Positions 8,296 through 18,295 are shown, counted from the first letter of the stretch. The stretch: DNA of 44,499 nt from Flavobacteriaceae bacterium (GCA_020346245.1 CP070778.1:1728957-1773455), one strand, 5' to 3'. A program made the numbers and translations. Notes: a model not told the origin generated them from the letters alone.

Positions 8296-11200
8296 TTGAA
8301 AAAAGGGGCAAAATCAAATCTTAAATCATTTTCATTTAAGCTTTTTTTACTATCCTTCATTTTTCTAGGAGCTTGGAATACTGCACAAGCCCAGGAGACT
8401 AATGAACAGGAGACAGATTCTGTACAGGTAGATTCGGTTCAGACAGGATTTGCTCTGGGCAGAATTGCAATGGAAAACCCTGAAAGCATTGTTTCCAAAT
8501 ATACCTATGATCCGAAACTCGACAGGTATATCTATACAGAAATGGTGGGGGATTTTGATATTAGTTACCCTATTATACTTACGCCTGAGCAGTATTTGGA
8601 TCTTGTACAACAAGAGAACATGAAGTCCTATTTCAAAGAGAAAATAGATGCCTTCTCAGGAAAAAAAGCAGGCTCCGAAGAAGCCCGAAAAAACCTGCTT
8701 CCTAATTTTTATGTAAACAGCGGATTTTTTGAAACTGTTTTTGGGGGCAATACTATAGAAGTCATCCCTCAGGGATCTGTTGCAATGGACCTCGGGGTTA
8801 TTTGGCAAAAAAATGATAATCCGGCGCTTTCTCCAAGAAACCGTACCAATCTCTCATTTGATTTTGATCAGCGGATTAGTTTAAGCTTGTTGGGTAAAAT
8901 TGGTGAGCGTCTGCAGGTCACTGCCAATTACGATACTGAAGCCACTTTCGATTTTCAGAATTTGATAAAATTAGATTATACACCCACTGAAGATGATATA
9001 ATAAGAAAAATTGAGGTTGGTAATGTAAGCTTTCCTTTAAATAGCTCATTGATCAGAGGGGCTCAGAGCCTTTTCGGTGTAAAAACGCAATTGCAATTTG
9101 GCAGGACTACGATAACCGCGGTCTTCTCGGAACAACAATCTCAAAATAGTTCGGTAGTGGCGCAGGGTGGTGGAACTTTGAATGATTTTGAATTATCTGC
9201 TCTGGACTACGATGAGGACAAACACTTTTTCCTAGCCCAATTTTTTAGAGATCAGTACGATGAGGCATTAACCAATTACCCCTTTATTAAAAGTCAGGTT
9301 CAAATAACCCGTCTCGAAGTTTGGGTTACAAACAGAGGTCAGCAAACTCTAAATGTCAGAAACATAGTTGCTCTTCAGGATTTAGGAGAGGCCCTTAAGG
9401 ATAATACCAGGATTGGAATTGCCAATGGTGAACCGGCAGGATTTTTTAACACTACAGCTACCAACCAGGAATTACCAAGGAATAATGCAAATGACTACGA
9501 CCCTCTATTAATAGATAATGGGGGCGTGTTAAACTCTAACATCAGAGATATAGCGACGGTAGATGATGGTTTTGACATAAATACAGGATATCAGATAAAT
9601 CAGGGATTTGACTATGCTATTTTGGAAAACGCGAGAAAACTTGAAACAGGAAGAGACTACCAGTTCGATTCACAATTAGGGTATATTTCTCTGAACCAGC
9701 GTTTAAGCAATGATGAAGTTTTGGCAGTAGCCTTTCAGTATACATTTAATGGAGAAATTTTTCAGGTTGGAGAATTTGCCAATGGGGGTATAGACGCTAC
9801 GACGGTCGCACCCGGCGCAGAGGTTCCTCAAATAAATAACAATACACTGGTCCTGAAATTATTAAAGAGTAATATTACCAATGTGGCCGATCCTATATGG
9901 GATCTTATGATGAAAAACATATATGCCACAGGTGCTTTTCAACTTAGTCAGGAAGATTTCAGGTTTAATATTTTATATTCAGATCCGACCCCAAGAAATT
10001 ATATCTTACCTGTGGTTGAAGGACCCGGTTCCGGGTGGCCCGATGAAAATTCCCCGGAGGGAGCATTGCAGGATAGAATTCTTCTGGATGTTTTTAATCT
10101 TGACCGCCTTAATGCGTTTAACGACGTTCAGAGAGGTGGAGATGGGTTCTTCGATTTTGTTCCGGGTATTACAGTGAATATGCAGAATGGCTTAATTCTA
10201 TTTACCAAAGTAGAACCTTTTGGAGAGTTTTTATTTGATGTATTGGGAGGCGGTGACTATGATGTAGAAAATGATCAGGGATATAATGAAAACCAGCAAA
10301 AGTATGTTTTTAGAAACATGTATGCCCTTACTAAAGCTGCTTCTTTACAAGATGCTGAGAAAAACAGATTTAAACTTAAAGGACGCTATAAATCTGAAGG
10401 ATCAAGTGGTATCCCAATAGGTGCTTTCAATGTTCCCAGAGGATCCGTAAGGGTAACGGCAGGCGGGCGACAATTGCAGGAAGGAATAGATTACACCGTA
10501 AATTATCAGGCTGGAACGGTTCAAATATTAGACCCCAGTTTGCAAGCTTCAAATACACCAATAAATATTTCCGTAGAGAACAATGCAATATTTGGCCAGC
10601 AGACCAGAAGATTTACAGGTTTTAATGTTGAACATAAATTCAATGAGAATTTTATTTTAGGAGGGACATTTCAAAACCTCAATGAAAGACCTCTTACTCA
10701 AAAATCTAATTATGGTGTTGAGCCAGTGAATAATAGCATTTTTGGTCTTAATGCAAATTTTTCAACAGAGGTTCCTTTTTTAACCAGGCTGGTAAACAAA
10801 TTACCTAATATAGATACAGATGTAGCCTCAAATGTTTCGGTCCGTGCGGAAGCCGCATATCTTAACCCTAACTCTCCCAAAAATGCCGACTTTCAAGGGG
10901 AAACCACAACATATTTAGATGATTTTGAAGGAGCTCAGGCCCTAATAGACATCCGCTCCTCATTGGGTTGGTCATTGGCCAGTACGCCCGTGGAGTTTCG
11001 GATAGATGGGGAGCAGGATTTTGAAACAGGTTTTGAAAGGGCAAAAATGGCCTGGTATACCATAGATCCTATTTTTTATACAAACCAGCGCCCTTCCGGT
11101 ATTAATGATGATGATATATCTACAAATGAGACACGCAGGGTTTTTATTGATGAGGTGTTTCCACAGACAGATATAGCCCAGGGCCAAACCACAGTCCAGA

Positions 11201-14200
11201 ATACTTTTGATATGGCCTATTATCCAAATCAGAAAGGACCTTATAATGCCAGTACCACTTTCGATGGTCTGCAGCCAGATCAAAAATGGGCAGGTATGAT
11301 GCGTTCTTTAAGCAGTACAAATTTTGAGCAATCGAATGTTGAGTTTGTTCAATTCTGGGTCATGGATCCATATGTAGACGGCATAGCTACGGGCCCGGGT
11401 GAGTTAGTTATAAATTTGGGAAATATCTCAGAGGACATTCTGAATGATGGAAGAAAACAATATGAAAACGGTTTGCCCGGCGTAGACAGTAATGATCTTA
11501 CTCAGACTACCCCTTGGGGTGTAGTTCCGGCCACCCAGTCTTTGGTTTATGCTTTTGACGCCAGTGAAACTAACCGATCACTACAGGATATTGGTTTTGA
11601 TGGCCTCGATAGTAGTCAGGAAGCTGCTCAAGGCTACAATGGACCACCCGAAGATCCCGCACTAGACAATTTTCAATACTATCTGAATAGGGAAGGGGGC
11701 ATTTTAGAGCGTTACCTAGACTTTAATAATACCGAAGGAAATTCACCGGTTACTGTTACCAATACAGACCGGGGGTCTACAACCCTGCCCGATGTGGAAG
11801 ACGTTAACCGCGACCTTACCATGAATACAATAAACAGCTATTTTGAATATCGTATTCCTATTAAACCTAACACCACCATTAACGATCTTTATGTAACAGA
11901 TATCAGTGAAGGTACTACACCGGATTTGCCTAACGGAACTCAATTAAACCGTCGATGGATTCAATATAAGATTCCATTAAGTGATTTTACAGATGCAATA
12001 GGTGGGGTAACGGATTTTAGATCTATCAGTTTTATGCGGATGTATCTTACTGGTTTTACAGATAATGTGGTTTTGCGATTTGCCACCCTGGACCTTGTAC
12101 GCATCGATTGGAGAACTTATTTAAAAACCCTTTCCTCTGATAACGACGACCCATCAGATGATGCCACGGTCGTGGATGTTAATACTGTGAATATAGAAGA
12201 GAATAATTCCAGAACACCTATTCCTTATGTTTTACCTCCCGGTGTTCTTAGAGAGCAATTAAATAACAATAATACAATCATTCGTCAAAATGAACAGTCT
12301 TTATCCTTTAAGGTAGAGAATCTTGAACCTCAGGACTCACGAGGTGTCTTTAAAAATGTAAATATTGATATTCGGCAATACAAAAGGTTAAAGATGTTTT
12401 TACATGCAGAGAAGATTGTGAATTCTGATTACCTGGATGACGATGTTCCCCTGGTTGCATTCCTGAGGATAGGGACGGATTTTTCCGAAAACTTTTATCA
12501 AATAGAAGTCCCTTTAAAATTTACACCTTTTGGTTCTACCACTCCGGAAGAAATCTGGCCGGAAATAAATGAATTGGATATTGCCCTGAGTGACCTCACC
12601 AAAATTAAATCTCAAGGCATCGCGGATCAATCTTTGAATGAGCTTAATTTTTATGAAATAATAGATGGGGAAGTTGTTGCGGTTGATGAGTTTGCTCCAA
12701 GAGAGTTAGGGCAGATTCGAATAGGTATAAGGGGTAACCCTTCAATAGGGACCCTGCGAAGTGCAATGCTGGGCATAAAGAACATTGATAACCTGCCCGC
12801 TCGCGGTGAAGTTTGGTTTAACGAATTGCGCATGGCAGGTTTGGATAATAATGGAGGATGGGCTGCCCTTGCTGCTGTTGATGCAAACCTGGCAGATTTT
12901 GCTAATGTCACGGCCACAGGAGGTAAAAGTACTCCGGGATTTGGTTCTGTAGATCAAAGGCCAAATGAACGCTCCAGAGAAGATGCCGTAGCTTATGATG
13001 TAGTTACAAATGTGTCTATCGGACAACTTCTGCCTAAAAAATGGAATGTACAGATTCCTTTTAATTATGGAGTTTCGGAGCAATTAATAACTCCCGAATT
13101 TGATCCTGTATATGACGATTTAAAGCTTAAAGACAGGATAGATGCTGCAAATACACAAGAGGAGGAAGAAGAAATCAGAGAGCAGGCTGAAGACTATACA
13201 AAGAGGACGAGTATAAACTTTATTGGGGTACGAAAAAACAAGGGTCCTGAAGCCAAGTCCCATATATATGATATTGAAAACTTTACATTTAATTACTCGT
13301 ACAATGAAACAGAACACAGGGATTTTGAAGTGGCAAGTTTAAAGGATCAGAATATAAAGACAGGATTTGTATATAACTACAATTTTAAACCTGCTTCTGT
13401 AGCACCTTTTGAAAAACAGGATTCCCTATTTACCGGGAGTTATTTGAAATGGCTGAAAGACATGAATTTTAATTTGTTGCCAACCAGCTTTTCAGTGCAG
13501 TCAGATTACAATCGTCAATTCAATCAGCAGCGTTTCAGAGATGTTCAGGAAGCAGGTGTGGATAAGCTGCCATTGCCATTGCTCCAGCAAAGAAACTATC
13601 TTTTTAATTGGCAATATGCCCTTAATTATAGTTTATCCAAATCTTTGCGTCTTAATATCACGACCTCTAACAATAATATTGTCCGAAACTATTTTACAGA
13701 GGATGGAAACCCGGATTCGGATATTAATCAGGACCTGAATATTTGGAATGGCTTCTTCGATACAGGAGAACCTAACCGCCATGCCCAGCAATTTCAGCTC
13801 AATTATGATATCCCACTGAACAAGATACCTATACTGGATTTTATCAATACGCAATATACGTACACCAGTAATTTTGATTGGCAACGGGGTGGTGATGCCT
13901 TAAATGAAGTAGTCCAGGATGCACTCGGAGATCCTAATGCTGTTATTAATACTATTCAAAATGCCAATACACATACTATCACCGCAGCACTAAGCATGCA
14001 GCGCCTTTATGACCAGATAGGGCTTAAAAGGAGAGACAGCAAGGGTAGTGTCAGTACTAGTCCTGTACGCCGCGATAAAGCCGGAAACCCGGCTGCTGGT
14101 GAGGAAAAACCAAAAAAGAAAAGTAGTGGCGCATTCAATACTGTAGTTGATATAGTAACAATGGTGAAACGTGTTAACGTTAACTACAGGGAGAATAATG

Positions 14201-15483
14201 GTACGGTATTGCCCGGATATACACAATCTATTGGTTTTATCGGAACTACAAAACCGTCATTAGGATTTGTCTTCGGAAGTCAGAAAGATGTACGTTTTGA
14301 AGCAGCCCGCAATGGCTGGCTTACACCTTATAATGAGTTTAATGAACAATTTATAAAACGAACGAACAAACAGCTGAATATTACGGCTACAGCACAGCCG
14401 GTGAGGGATTTAACGATTGATTTACTGGCAGACAGGCAATTTTCCAGCAGTTTGCAGGAGAATTTTGAGATCAACGGCGGGGAGTATATATCTCAGGCAC
14501 CGAATACTTTTGGAAACTTCAGCATATCAACTATTATGATTGGTACATCGTTCAGTAAAAGTGATGAATTTCAATCAGAGAATTTTGAAACCTTCAAAGA
14601 TAACAGGATTGTCATAGCTGAGAGGCTATTTTCGGACAGGTCGAGCCCGGATGAAGGTGTAGATGAAAATGGATATCCTTTGAGATATGGTCCAACCAGC
14701 CAGGATGTAGTTCTCCCGGCTTTCTTTGCTGCCTACACGGGTCAGGATGTAAACAGAGTTAATCTGGATGCTTTCAGGGAAATCCCCATACCCAACTGGA
14801 ATATTAAGTATACCGGGTTAATGCGTATTAAATCCTTTAAAAAGAAGTTCAAGCGCTTTTCTTTAAGCCACGGTTATCGGTCTGCATACAGTATAAATAC
14901 ATTTCAAACTAATCTGGAGAGATCTCAGCTCGTCAATGACAATCTCCCTCCGGTTGATCCGGAAACTCAAGATTTCCTTCCGGAAAACATTATCAATAAT
15001 GTTGTTCTTACAGACCAGTTTAATCCTTTAATCCGGGTAGATTTTGAAATGCAAAATTCATTAAGTGTTTTGGCAGAAGTAGGTACAGACAGGGCTTATT
15101 CTTTTAGCTTCGACAATAATTTGCTTACAGAGATCACGGGCCAGGATTACACACTTGGATTGGGATATCGCTTTAAGGATGTGAAATTTGTAACAAATAT
15201 TGGTGGGCAAAAGCAACGCTTAAAGGGTGATTTAAATCTTAAGGCAGATTTTACATTAAGGGATAATATAACCATTATCAGGAATCTCAGCCTGGATAAT
15301 AATCAGACAACTGCAGGGCAGAATTTGTTATCCACCAAATTTACGGCAGACTATGCCCTGAGTAAAAACCTCAATGCATTGTTCTTTTTCGATTATTCAT
15401 TCTCCAAGTTTGCAGTTTCCACGGCCTTTCCACAGACTACGATCAATACAGGGTTTACTATTCGATATAATTTTGGAAACTGA
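8296..15483 (+). CDS. sprA: SprA, type IX secretion system outer-membrane translocon
   Basis: SprA (Sov in Porphyromonas) is the giant beta-barrel that conducts type IX secretion substrates across the outer membrane. The product has 2395 residues, the normal size for the family. It begins with a signal peptide that ends at AQA/QE near residue 32. Family hallmarks include TTYLDDFEGAQALIDI near 875-890 and VWFNELRMAG near 1510-1520. The barrel ends in alternating strands with a terminal TGFTIRYNFGN. The start is a TTG at 8296. No upstream ATG is possible without entering ruvA, and the TTG gives a complete signal peptide. The product supports gliding adhesin or enzyme export. No obvious type IX C-terminal-domain cargo gene is in the window. 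Confidence 0.96.
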   Translation: MKKGAKSNLKSFSFKLFLLSFIFLGAWNTAQAQETNEQETDSVQVDSVQTGFALGRIAMENPESIVSKYTYDPKLDRYIYTEMVGDFDISYPIILTPEQYLDLVQQENMKSYFKEKIDAFSGKKAGSEEARKNLLPNFYVNSGFFETVFGGNTIEVIPQGSVAMDLGVIWQKNDNPALSPRNRTNLSFDFDQRISLSLLGKIGERLQVTANYDTEATFDFQNLIKLDYTPTEDDIIRKIEVGNVSFPLNSSLIRGAQSLFGVKTQLQFGRTTITAVFSEQQSQNSSVVAQGGGTLNDFELSALDYDEDKHFFLAQFFRDQYDEALTNYPFIKSQVQITRLEVWVTNRGQQTLNVRNIVALQDLGEALKDNTRIGIANGEPAGFFNTTATNQELPRNNANDYDPLLIDNGGVLNSNIRDIATVDDGFDINTGYQINQGFDYAILENARKLETGRDYQFDSQLGYISLNQRLSNDEVLAVAFQYTFNGEIFQVGEFANGGIDATTVAPGAEVPQINNNTLVLKLLKSNITNVADPIWDLMMKNIYATGAFQLSQEDFRFNILYSDPTPRNYILPVVEGPGSGWPDENSPEGALQDRILLDVFNLDRLNAFNDVQRGGDGFFDFVPGITVNMQNGLILFTKVEPFGEFLFDVLGGGDYDVENDQGYNENQQKYVFRNMYALTKAASLQDAEKNRFKLKGRYKSEGSSGIPIGAFNVPRGSVRVTAGGRQLQEGIDYTVNYQAGTVQILDPSLQASNTPINISVENNAIFGQQTRRFTGFNVEHKFNENFILGGTFQNLNERPLTQKSNYGVEPVNNSIFGLNANFSTEVPFLTRLVNKLPNIDTDVASNVSVRAEAAYLNPNSPKNADFQGETTTYLDDFEGAQALIDIRSSLGWSLASTPVEFRIDGEQDFETGFERAKMAWYTIDPIFYTNQRPSGINDDDISTNETRRVFIDEVFPQTDIAQGQTTVQNTFDMAYYPNQKGPYNASTTFDGLQPDQKWAGMMRSLSSTNFEQSNVEFVQFWVMDPYVDGIATGPGELVINLGNISEDILNDGRKQYENGLPGVDSNDLTQTTPWGVVPATQSLVYAFDASETNRSLQDIGFDGLDSSQEAAQGYNGPPEDPALDNFQYYLNREGGILERYLDFNNTEGNSPVTVTNTDRGSTTLPDVEDVNRDLTMNTINSYFEYRIPIKPNTTINDLYVTDISEGTTPDLPNGTQLNRRWIQYKIPLSDFTDAIGGVTDFRSISFMRMYLTGFTDNVVLRFATLDLVRIDWRTYLKTLSSDNDDPSDDATVVDVNTVNIEENNSRTPIPYVLPPGVLREQLNNNNTIIRQNEQSLSFKVENLEPQDSRGVFKNVNIDIRQYKRLKMFLHAEKIVNSDYLDDDVPLVAFLRIGTDFSENFYQIEVPLKFTPFGSTTPEEIWPEINELDIALSDLTKIKSQGIADQSLNELNFYEIIDGEVVAVDEFAPRELGQIRIGIRGNPSIGTLRSAMLGIKNIDNLPARGEVWFNELRMAGLDNNGGWAALAAVDANLADFANVTATGGKSTPGFGSVDQRPNERSREDAVAYDVVTNVSIGQLLPKKWNVQIPFNYGVSEQLITPEFDPVYDDLKLKDRIDAANTQEEEEEIREQAEDYTKRTSINFIGVRKNKGPEAKSHIYDIENFTFNYSYNETEHRDFEVASLKDQNIKTGFVYNYNFKPASVAPFEKQDSLFTGSYLKWLKDMNFNLLPTSFSVQSDYNRQFNQQRFRDVQEAGVDKLPLPLLQQRNYLFNWQYALNYSLSKSLRLNITTSNNNIVRNYFTEDGNPDSDINQDLNIWNGFFDTGEPNRHAQQFQLNYDIPLNKIPILDFINTQYTYTSNFDWQRGGDALNEVVQDALGDPNAVINTIQNANTHTITAALSMQRLYDQIGLKRRDSKGSVSTSPVRRDKAGNPAAGEEKPKKKSSGAFNTVVDIVTMVKRVNVNYRENNGTVLPGYTQSIGFIGTTKPSLGFVFGSQKDVRFEAARNGWLTPYNEFNEQFIKRTNKQLNITATAQPVRDLTIDLLADRQFSSSLQENFEINGGEYISQAPNTFGNFSISTIMIGTSFSKSDEFQSENFETFKDNRIVIAERLFSDRSSPDEGVDENGYPLRYGPTSQDVVLPAFFAAYTGQDVNRVNLDAFREIPIPNWNIKYTGLMRIKSFKKKFKRFSLSHGYRSAYSINTFQTNLERSQLVNDNLPPVDPETQDFLPENIINNVVLTDQFNPLIRVDFEMQNSLSVLAEVGTDRAYSFSFDNNLLTEITGQDYTLGLGYRFKDVKFVTNIGGQKQRLKGDLNLKADFTLRDNITIIRNLSLDNNQTTAGQNLLSTKFTADYALSKNLNALFFFDYSFSKFAVSTAFPQTTINTGFTIRYNFGN

Positions 15484-15592
15484 TTATATTTAGCATAGTG
15501 CCAGGAATAAAAACCCAGAGAATATCTATTGGGGCTTTGCTATGATATGATTTGAGACATTTCAGAATTCCACCGTTTATCTGAATTATTTT

Positions 15593-15624
15593 TTTGAAAA
15601 CCAACAGATTATCCAGTACATTTG
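15593..15624 (+). promoter_or_regulatory. Promoter for gcvH
   Basis: TTTG at 15593-15596 and TACATTTG at 15617-15624 are 20 nt apart, a good Bacteroidota -33/-7 pair. The gcvH ATG follows 23 nt after the -7 box. The gap 15484-15647 after sprA holds no gene and only weak hairpins. Confidence 0.6.
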
Positions 15625-15647
15625 CGGGCAAAACAAAATGAAATAAA

Positions 15648-16028
15648 ATGAATATACCATCCAATTTAAAGTACACCAAAGATCATGAATGGATTAGGAT
15701 TGAAGGGGATATAGCAACTGTTGGCATTACAGATTTTGCACAGGGAGAACTTGGTGATATTGTATATGTGGAAGTAGAAACATTAGATGAAACTTTGGAC
15801 AGGGATGAAGTTTTTGGAACAGTGGAGGCAGTAAAGACCGTATCCGATCTTTTTCTTCCATTAAGTGGTGAGATTATAGAATTAAACGAACTACTTGAGG
15901 ACGAACCTGAAAAAGTAAATACGGATCCTTATGGTGATGGCTGGATGATAAAAGTGAAGATAAATGATACCTCGGAGATAGACAGTCTGATGAGTGAAGC
16001 AGATTATAAGGAGCTTATTGGTGTTTAA
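15648..16028 (+). CDS. gcvH: Glycine cleavage system H protein
   Basis: GcvH carries the lipoyl arm that shuttles the aminomethyl group between the P, T and L proteins of the glycine cleavage complex. The 126-residue product has the biotinyl/lipoyl fold, with the lipoylated lysine in GTVEAVKTVSD (Lys63). The N-terminal motif KYTKDHEWIR and the C-terminal PYGDGWMIKVK are typical. It has its own promoter, and its 3' end overlaps or abuts the VanZ-like gene. The other glycine cleavage genes are absent here, which is common in flavobacteria, where gcvH often sits after sprA. Confidence 0.96.
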   Translation: MNIPSNLKYTKDHEWIRIEGDIATVGITDFAQGELGDIVYVEVETLDETLDRDEVFGTVEAVKTVSDLFLPLSGEIIELNELLEDEPEKVNTDPYGDGWMIKVKINDTSEIDSLMSEADYKELIGV

Positions 16029-16422
16029 ACGTTATGTTTTTACTACTAGTTTTATCTGCTGGATAGTAATAATTACTTTTCTTAGCCTTTACTCATTTGA
16101 GGATATCAATACTCAGAAAATAAGTATTCCTCATCTTGATAAGATGGTACACTTCACCTTTTATTTTGTAGCAGCTATTTTGGGATCACTTTTAATCAGG
16201 GAGCGGACTAAAGGACAATTAAATATCTCCGGATCGATTATAATTTCTATGTTGGTTGTTATTATCTATGGTATAGTTATTGAAGTAATTCAGAATACGT
16301 TTACCGAATACAGAAGCGGAGATCTGTACGATGTGCTTGCCAATAGCCTTGGCGCTTTTTTTGGTGCGGGTATAATTTTTATACTTTTTTTGGGGAAAAC
16401 CCCGTTAAAATGGAAAGATTAA
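16021..16422 (+). CDS. VanZ-like membrane protein
   Basis: A small inner-membrane protein of about 133 residues with four hydrophobic segments. It carries the VanZ-family pattern: LDKMVHFTFYFV in the second segment region and IEVIQNTFTEYRSGDLYDVLANSLGAF written here in shortened form as IQNTFTEYR...DLYDVLANSLG in the third and fourth. The biochemical role of this family is unsettled; the original member gives low-level teicoplanin resistance. I chose the GTG at 16021, which overlaps the gcvH stop by 8 nt and has AAGGAG a few bases upstream. A GTG at 15994 in the same frame is an alternative that would add nine residues. It is translationally coupled to gcvH. Confidence 0.8.
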   Translation: MFKRYVFTTSFICWIVIITFLSLYSFEDINTQKISIPHLDKMVHFTFYFVAAILGSLLIRERTKGQLNISGSIIISMLVVIIYGIVIEVIQNTFTEYRSGDLYDVLANSLGAFFGAGIIFILFLGKTPLKWKD

Positions 16423-16475
16423 TTGCTTTTTAATCAAATTAATAGTTAAATTAGCGAATATTAAAATTTTAGAAG

Positions 16476-17180
16476 ATGGAACTAAAAAAGAATCCGAAAG
16501 CCGATTTGAGAAAAAATAGCGGGCTTTATTTTGTTTTAGGATTGGCCTTTGTTATGTTAATTGTTTGGGGGGCCTTTGAGTGGAAAACTTATGATAAAAC
16601 TAATGAATATGATATTTCATTGAATGTTGAAGATGATTTGGATGAGGAAGTTCCGATGACAGAACAGATCAAAACGCCTCCACCACCACCACCACCGGCA
16701 GCTCCTGAAGTTATTGAAGTTGTTGAGGATGAGGAAGAAGTAGAAGAAACTGTAATTGAATCAACAGAAACAAGTCAGGAAGAAGAGGTTATAGAAGTTG
16801 AAGATGTTGACGTTGAGGAAATGGATGAAGATATTGATGTTCCGTTTGCGGTAATTGAAGATGTGCCAGTATTTCCAGGTTGTGAAGGAGCCAGTGATAA
16901 AAGAGCCTGTTTTAATGAAATGATGCAAAAACATATTCGCAAAAATTTCCGTTATCCCGAAATTGCTCAGGAAATGGGAGTTCAGGGAAGGGTAAATGTA
17001 ATGTTTACCATTCAGAAAGATGGAAGCATTGGAAATATTAGGTATAGAGGACCGGATAAAAACCTGGAAAAGGAAGCATTGAGAATTATTGAAAAACTTC
17101 CGAGGATGACACCTGGTAAGCAAAGAGGAAGAGCGGTTAGGGTACCTTTTAGTATTCCAATTACGTTTAAATTGCAATAA
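16476..17180 (+). CDS. Energy transducer TonB family protein
   Basis: TonB links the inner-membrane proton motive force, through ExbB/ExbD, to outer-membrane TonB-dependent receptors. The 234-residue product has a short cytoplasmic N-terminus and one membrane anchor at about 17-33 (GLYFVLGLAFVMLIVWG). A run of seven prolines (68-74) leads into a periplasmic spacer made almost entirely of Glu, Asp and Val. The C-terminal TonB domain (about 150-234) includes RYPEIAQEMGVQGRV and FTIQKDGSIGNI. The acidic rather than Pro-Lys spacer is common among flavobacterial TonB proteins. No exbB or exbD gene is adjacent. The transcript ends at the terminator just downstream. Confidence 0.9.
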   Translation: MELKKNPKADLRKNSGLYFVLGLAFVMLIVWGAFEWKTYDKTNEYDISLNVEDDLDEEVPMTEQIKTPPPPPPPAAPEVIEVVEDEEEVEETVIESTETSQEEEVIEVEDVDVEEMDEDIDVPFAVIEDVPVFPGCEGASDKRACFNEMMQKHIRKNFRYPEIAQEMGVQGRVNVMFTIQKDGSIGNIRYRGPDKNLEKEALRIIEKLPRMTPGKQRGRAVRVPFSIPITFKLQ

Positions 17181-17203
17181 GCTCAAAAACCAATAATATA
17201 TTT

Positions 17204-17235
17204 AAACCCTGACCTTGAAACGGCAGGGTTTTTTT
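17204..17235 (+). terminator. Intrinsic terminator after the TonB gene
   Basis: AAACCCTG (17204-17211) pairs with CAGGGTTT (17224-17231), and inner CC/GG pairing across a bulged A extends the stem. A run of T ends at 17235. It lies between convergent genes and ends the plus-strand transcript. On the minus strand the downstream T content is weaker, so it may also act partly on the hydrolase transcript. Confidence 0.8.
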
Positions 17236-17245
17236 CTGTACTAAA

Positions 17246-18154
17246 TTATTCACTCTTTAAACTTTTATAGAAGATCTCCCTCATAACCTCGGGTTTAATA
17301 TAACCATTGCCATGAGTGCTGTCATAGGCGGCACTGATGCTGTTGTTGCTTTTTACTTCTTCAAGACTTTCTCCTGCTGCAATTGCAGCCAGTATCTTTG
17401 ACTTCAGATCTTCTAACATGGAAACATAACTTTCCAGCTCTTTTTTTGTAGAAGGTCTTCCATGACCCGGTATAATTTTAGTCTCTTCACTTATTACCAT
17501 CAGTGCTTTTTTATGCGCATCAATATAACCCTGTAAACTACCACCACTTTTCAGATCAATATAGGGGTACCTCCCGGCAAAATAGGTATCGCCCATATGT
17601 ATTACATCATTAGTTACAAAATAGACCATGGCATCGCCGTCTGTGTGTGCATTATGGACATGAAATGCCATGATGGTCTCATGATTGTCGTAAAAGGTAA
17701 TATCCTCCGAAAAAGTAACTTCAGGTAACATTTTACTGTAATATGCTTCAGTAATTTTTTTATCATCTAATCTTTTTTGCTGATTTGCCATTACGCGTTT
17801 TCGAACATTGTTATGAGCAACCAGAGTGGTGAGGTCTGTATTAAAATTGGCGTTGCCTCCGGTATGATCACCGTGCATGTGTGTGTTAAACAGAAATGCA
17901 ACAGGCTTATTTGTAAGTGATGCAATAGCAGCTTTTATTTTATCACTTAAACGATCAAATTGGTCATCGATCATAAATACATTTTTTTGCCCAACATAAA
18001 TGCCAATATTACCGCCTTGTCCTGTAAGCATGTAAACGTCGCTGGAAAGTTTATCAATGCTTATAACCACTTCCTGGTCTTGTGCCGATAACAATGAAAT
18101 ACCAAGGGATGCAATGAAGATCAAAAACCTGACTTTAGTTTTGTAAAAGGTCAT
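17246..18154 (-). CDS. Secreted metallo-beta-lactamase-fold hydrolase
   Basis: The 302-residue product has a cleavable signal peptide (FLIFIASLGISLLSAQ) and acts in the periplasm or outside. It carries the metal-binding signature THMHGDHTGGN. Further metal-ligand regions follow at VHNAHTDGDAMVYF, a GDTYF motif and IIPGHGRPS. These place it in the metallo-hydrolase superfamily, close in overall pattern to class B lactamase-like and quinoprotein-associated enzymes. The substrate is unknown, and calling it a resistance gene would go beyond the evidence. It is convergent with the TonB gene and divergent from the heme O synthase gene, with about 140 bp between the two starts. Confidence 0.88.
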   Translation of the reverse strand: MTFYKTKVRFLIFIASLGISLLSAQDQEVVISIDKLSSDVYMLTGQGGNIGIYVGQKNVFMIDDQFDRLSDKIKAAIASLTNKPVAFLFNTHMHGDHTGGNANFNTDLTTLVAHNNVRKRVMANQQKRLDDKKITEAYYSKMLPEVTFSEDITFYDNHETIMAFHVHNAHTDGDAMVYFVTNDVIHMGDTYFAGRYPYIDLKSGGSLQGYIDAHKKALMVISEETKIIPGHGRPSTKKELESYVSMLEDLKSKILAAIAAGESLEEVKSNNSISAAYDSTHGNGYIKPEVMREIFYKSLKSE

Positions 18155-18210
18155 AGATTTATATAATTATTAAAGAGTGCTTTAAAGATAACATAAACAA
18201 ACACAATTGG

Positions 18211-18241
18211 TTGCAGGAAAATGTAATGGGTCTTATCTTTG
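18211..18241 (+). promoter_or_regulatory. Promoter for ctaB
   Basis: TTG at 18211-18213 and TATCTTTG at 18234-18241 are 20 nt apart and match the Bacteroidota consensus. The ATG is at 18296, so the leader is about 48 nt and contains the stem-loop at 18252-18275. Confidence 0.6.
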
Positions 18242-18251
18242 CCACCTCATA

Positions 18252-18275
18252 AAAGTGAACTTAATACTTCACTTT
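18252..18275 (+). repeat. Perfect inverted repeat in the ctaB leader
   Basis: AAAGTGAA (18252-18259) and TTCACTTT (18268-18275) are exact reverse complements around an 8-nt loop. They start about 10 nt after the -7 box. The element may be an operator dyad or a 5' mRNA stem-loop. No T-run follows, so it is not an intrinsic terminator. Confidence 0.55.
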
Positions 18276-18295
18276 CTATACTTTAAGGATTTCAA

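Noticed and set aside
8666..8700. AAGCAGG/CCTGCTT hairpin in the sprA coding region
   Set aside because: The loop is 21 nt and no continuous T-tract follows; coincidence is likely.
12742..13083. Long minus-strand open frame within sprA
   Set aside because: It lies wholly inside sprA, has no recognisable motif and looks like a codon-use shadow.
15511..15535. Possible sprA terminator
   Set aside because: CCC/GGG pairing needs a three-base bulge and there is no T-run.
17246..18154. Beta-lactamase resistance gene
   Set aside because: The metallo-hydrolase motif is shared by many enzymes; nothing specific points to beta-lactam hydrolysis.
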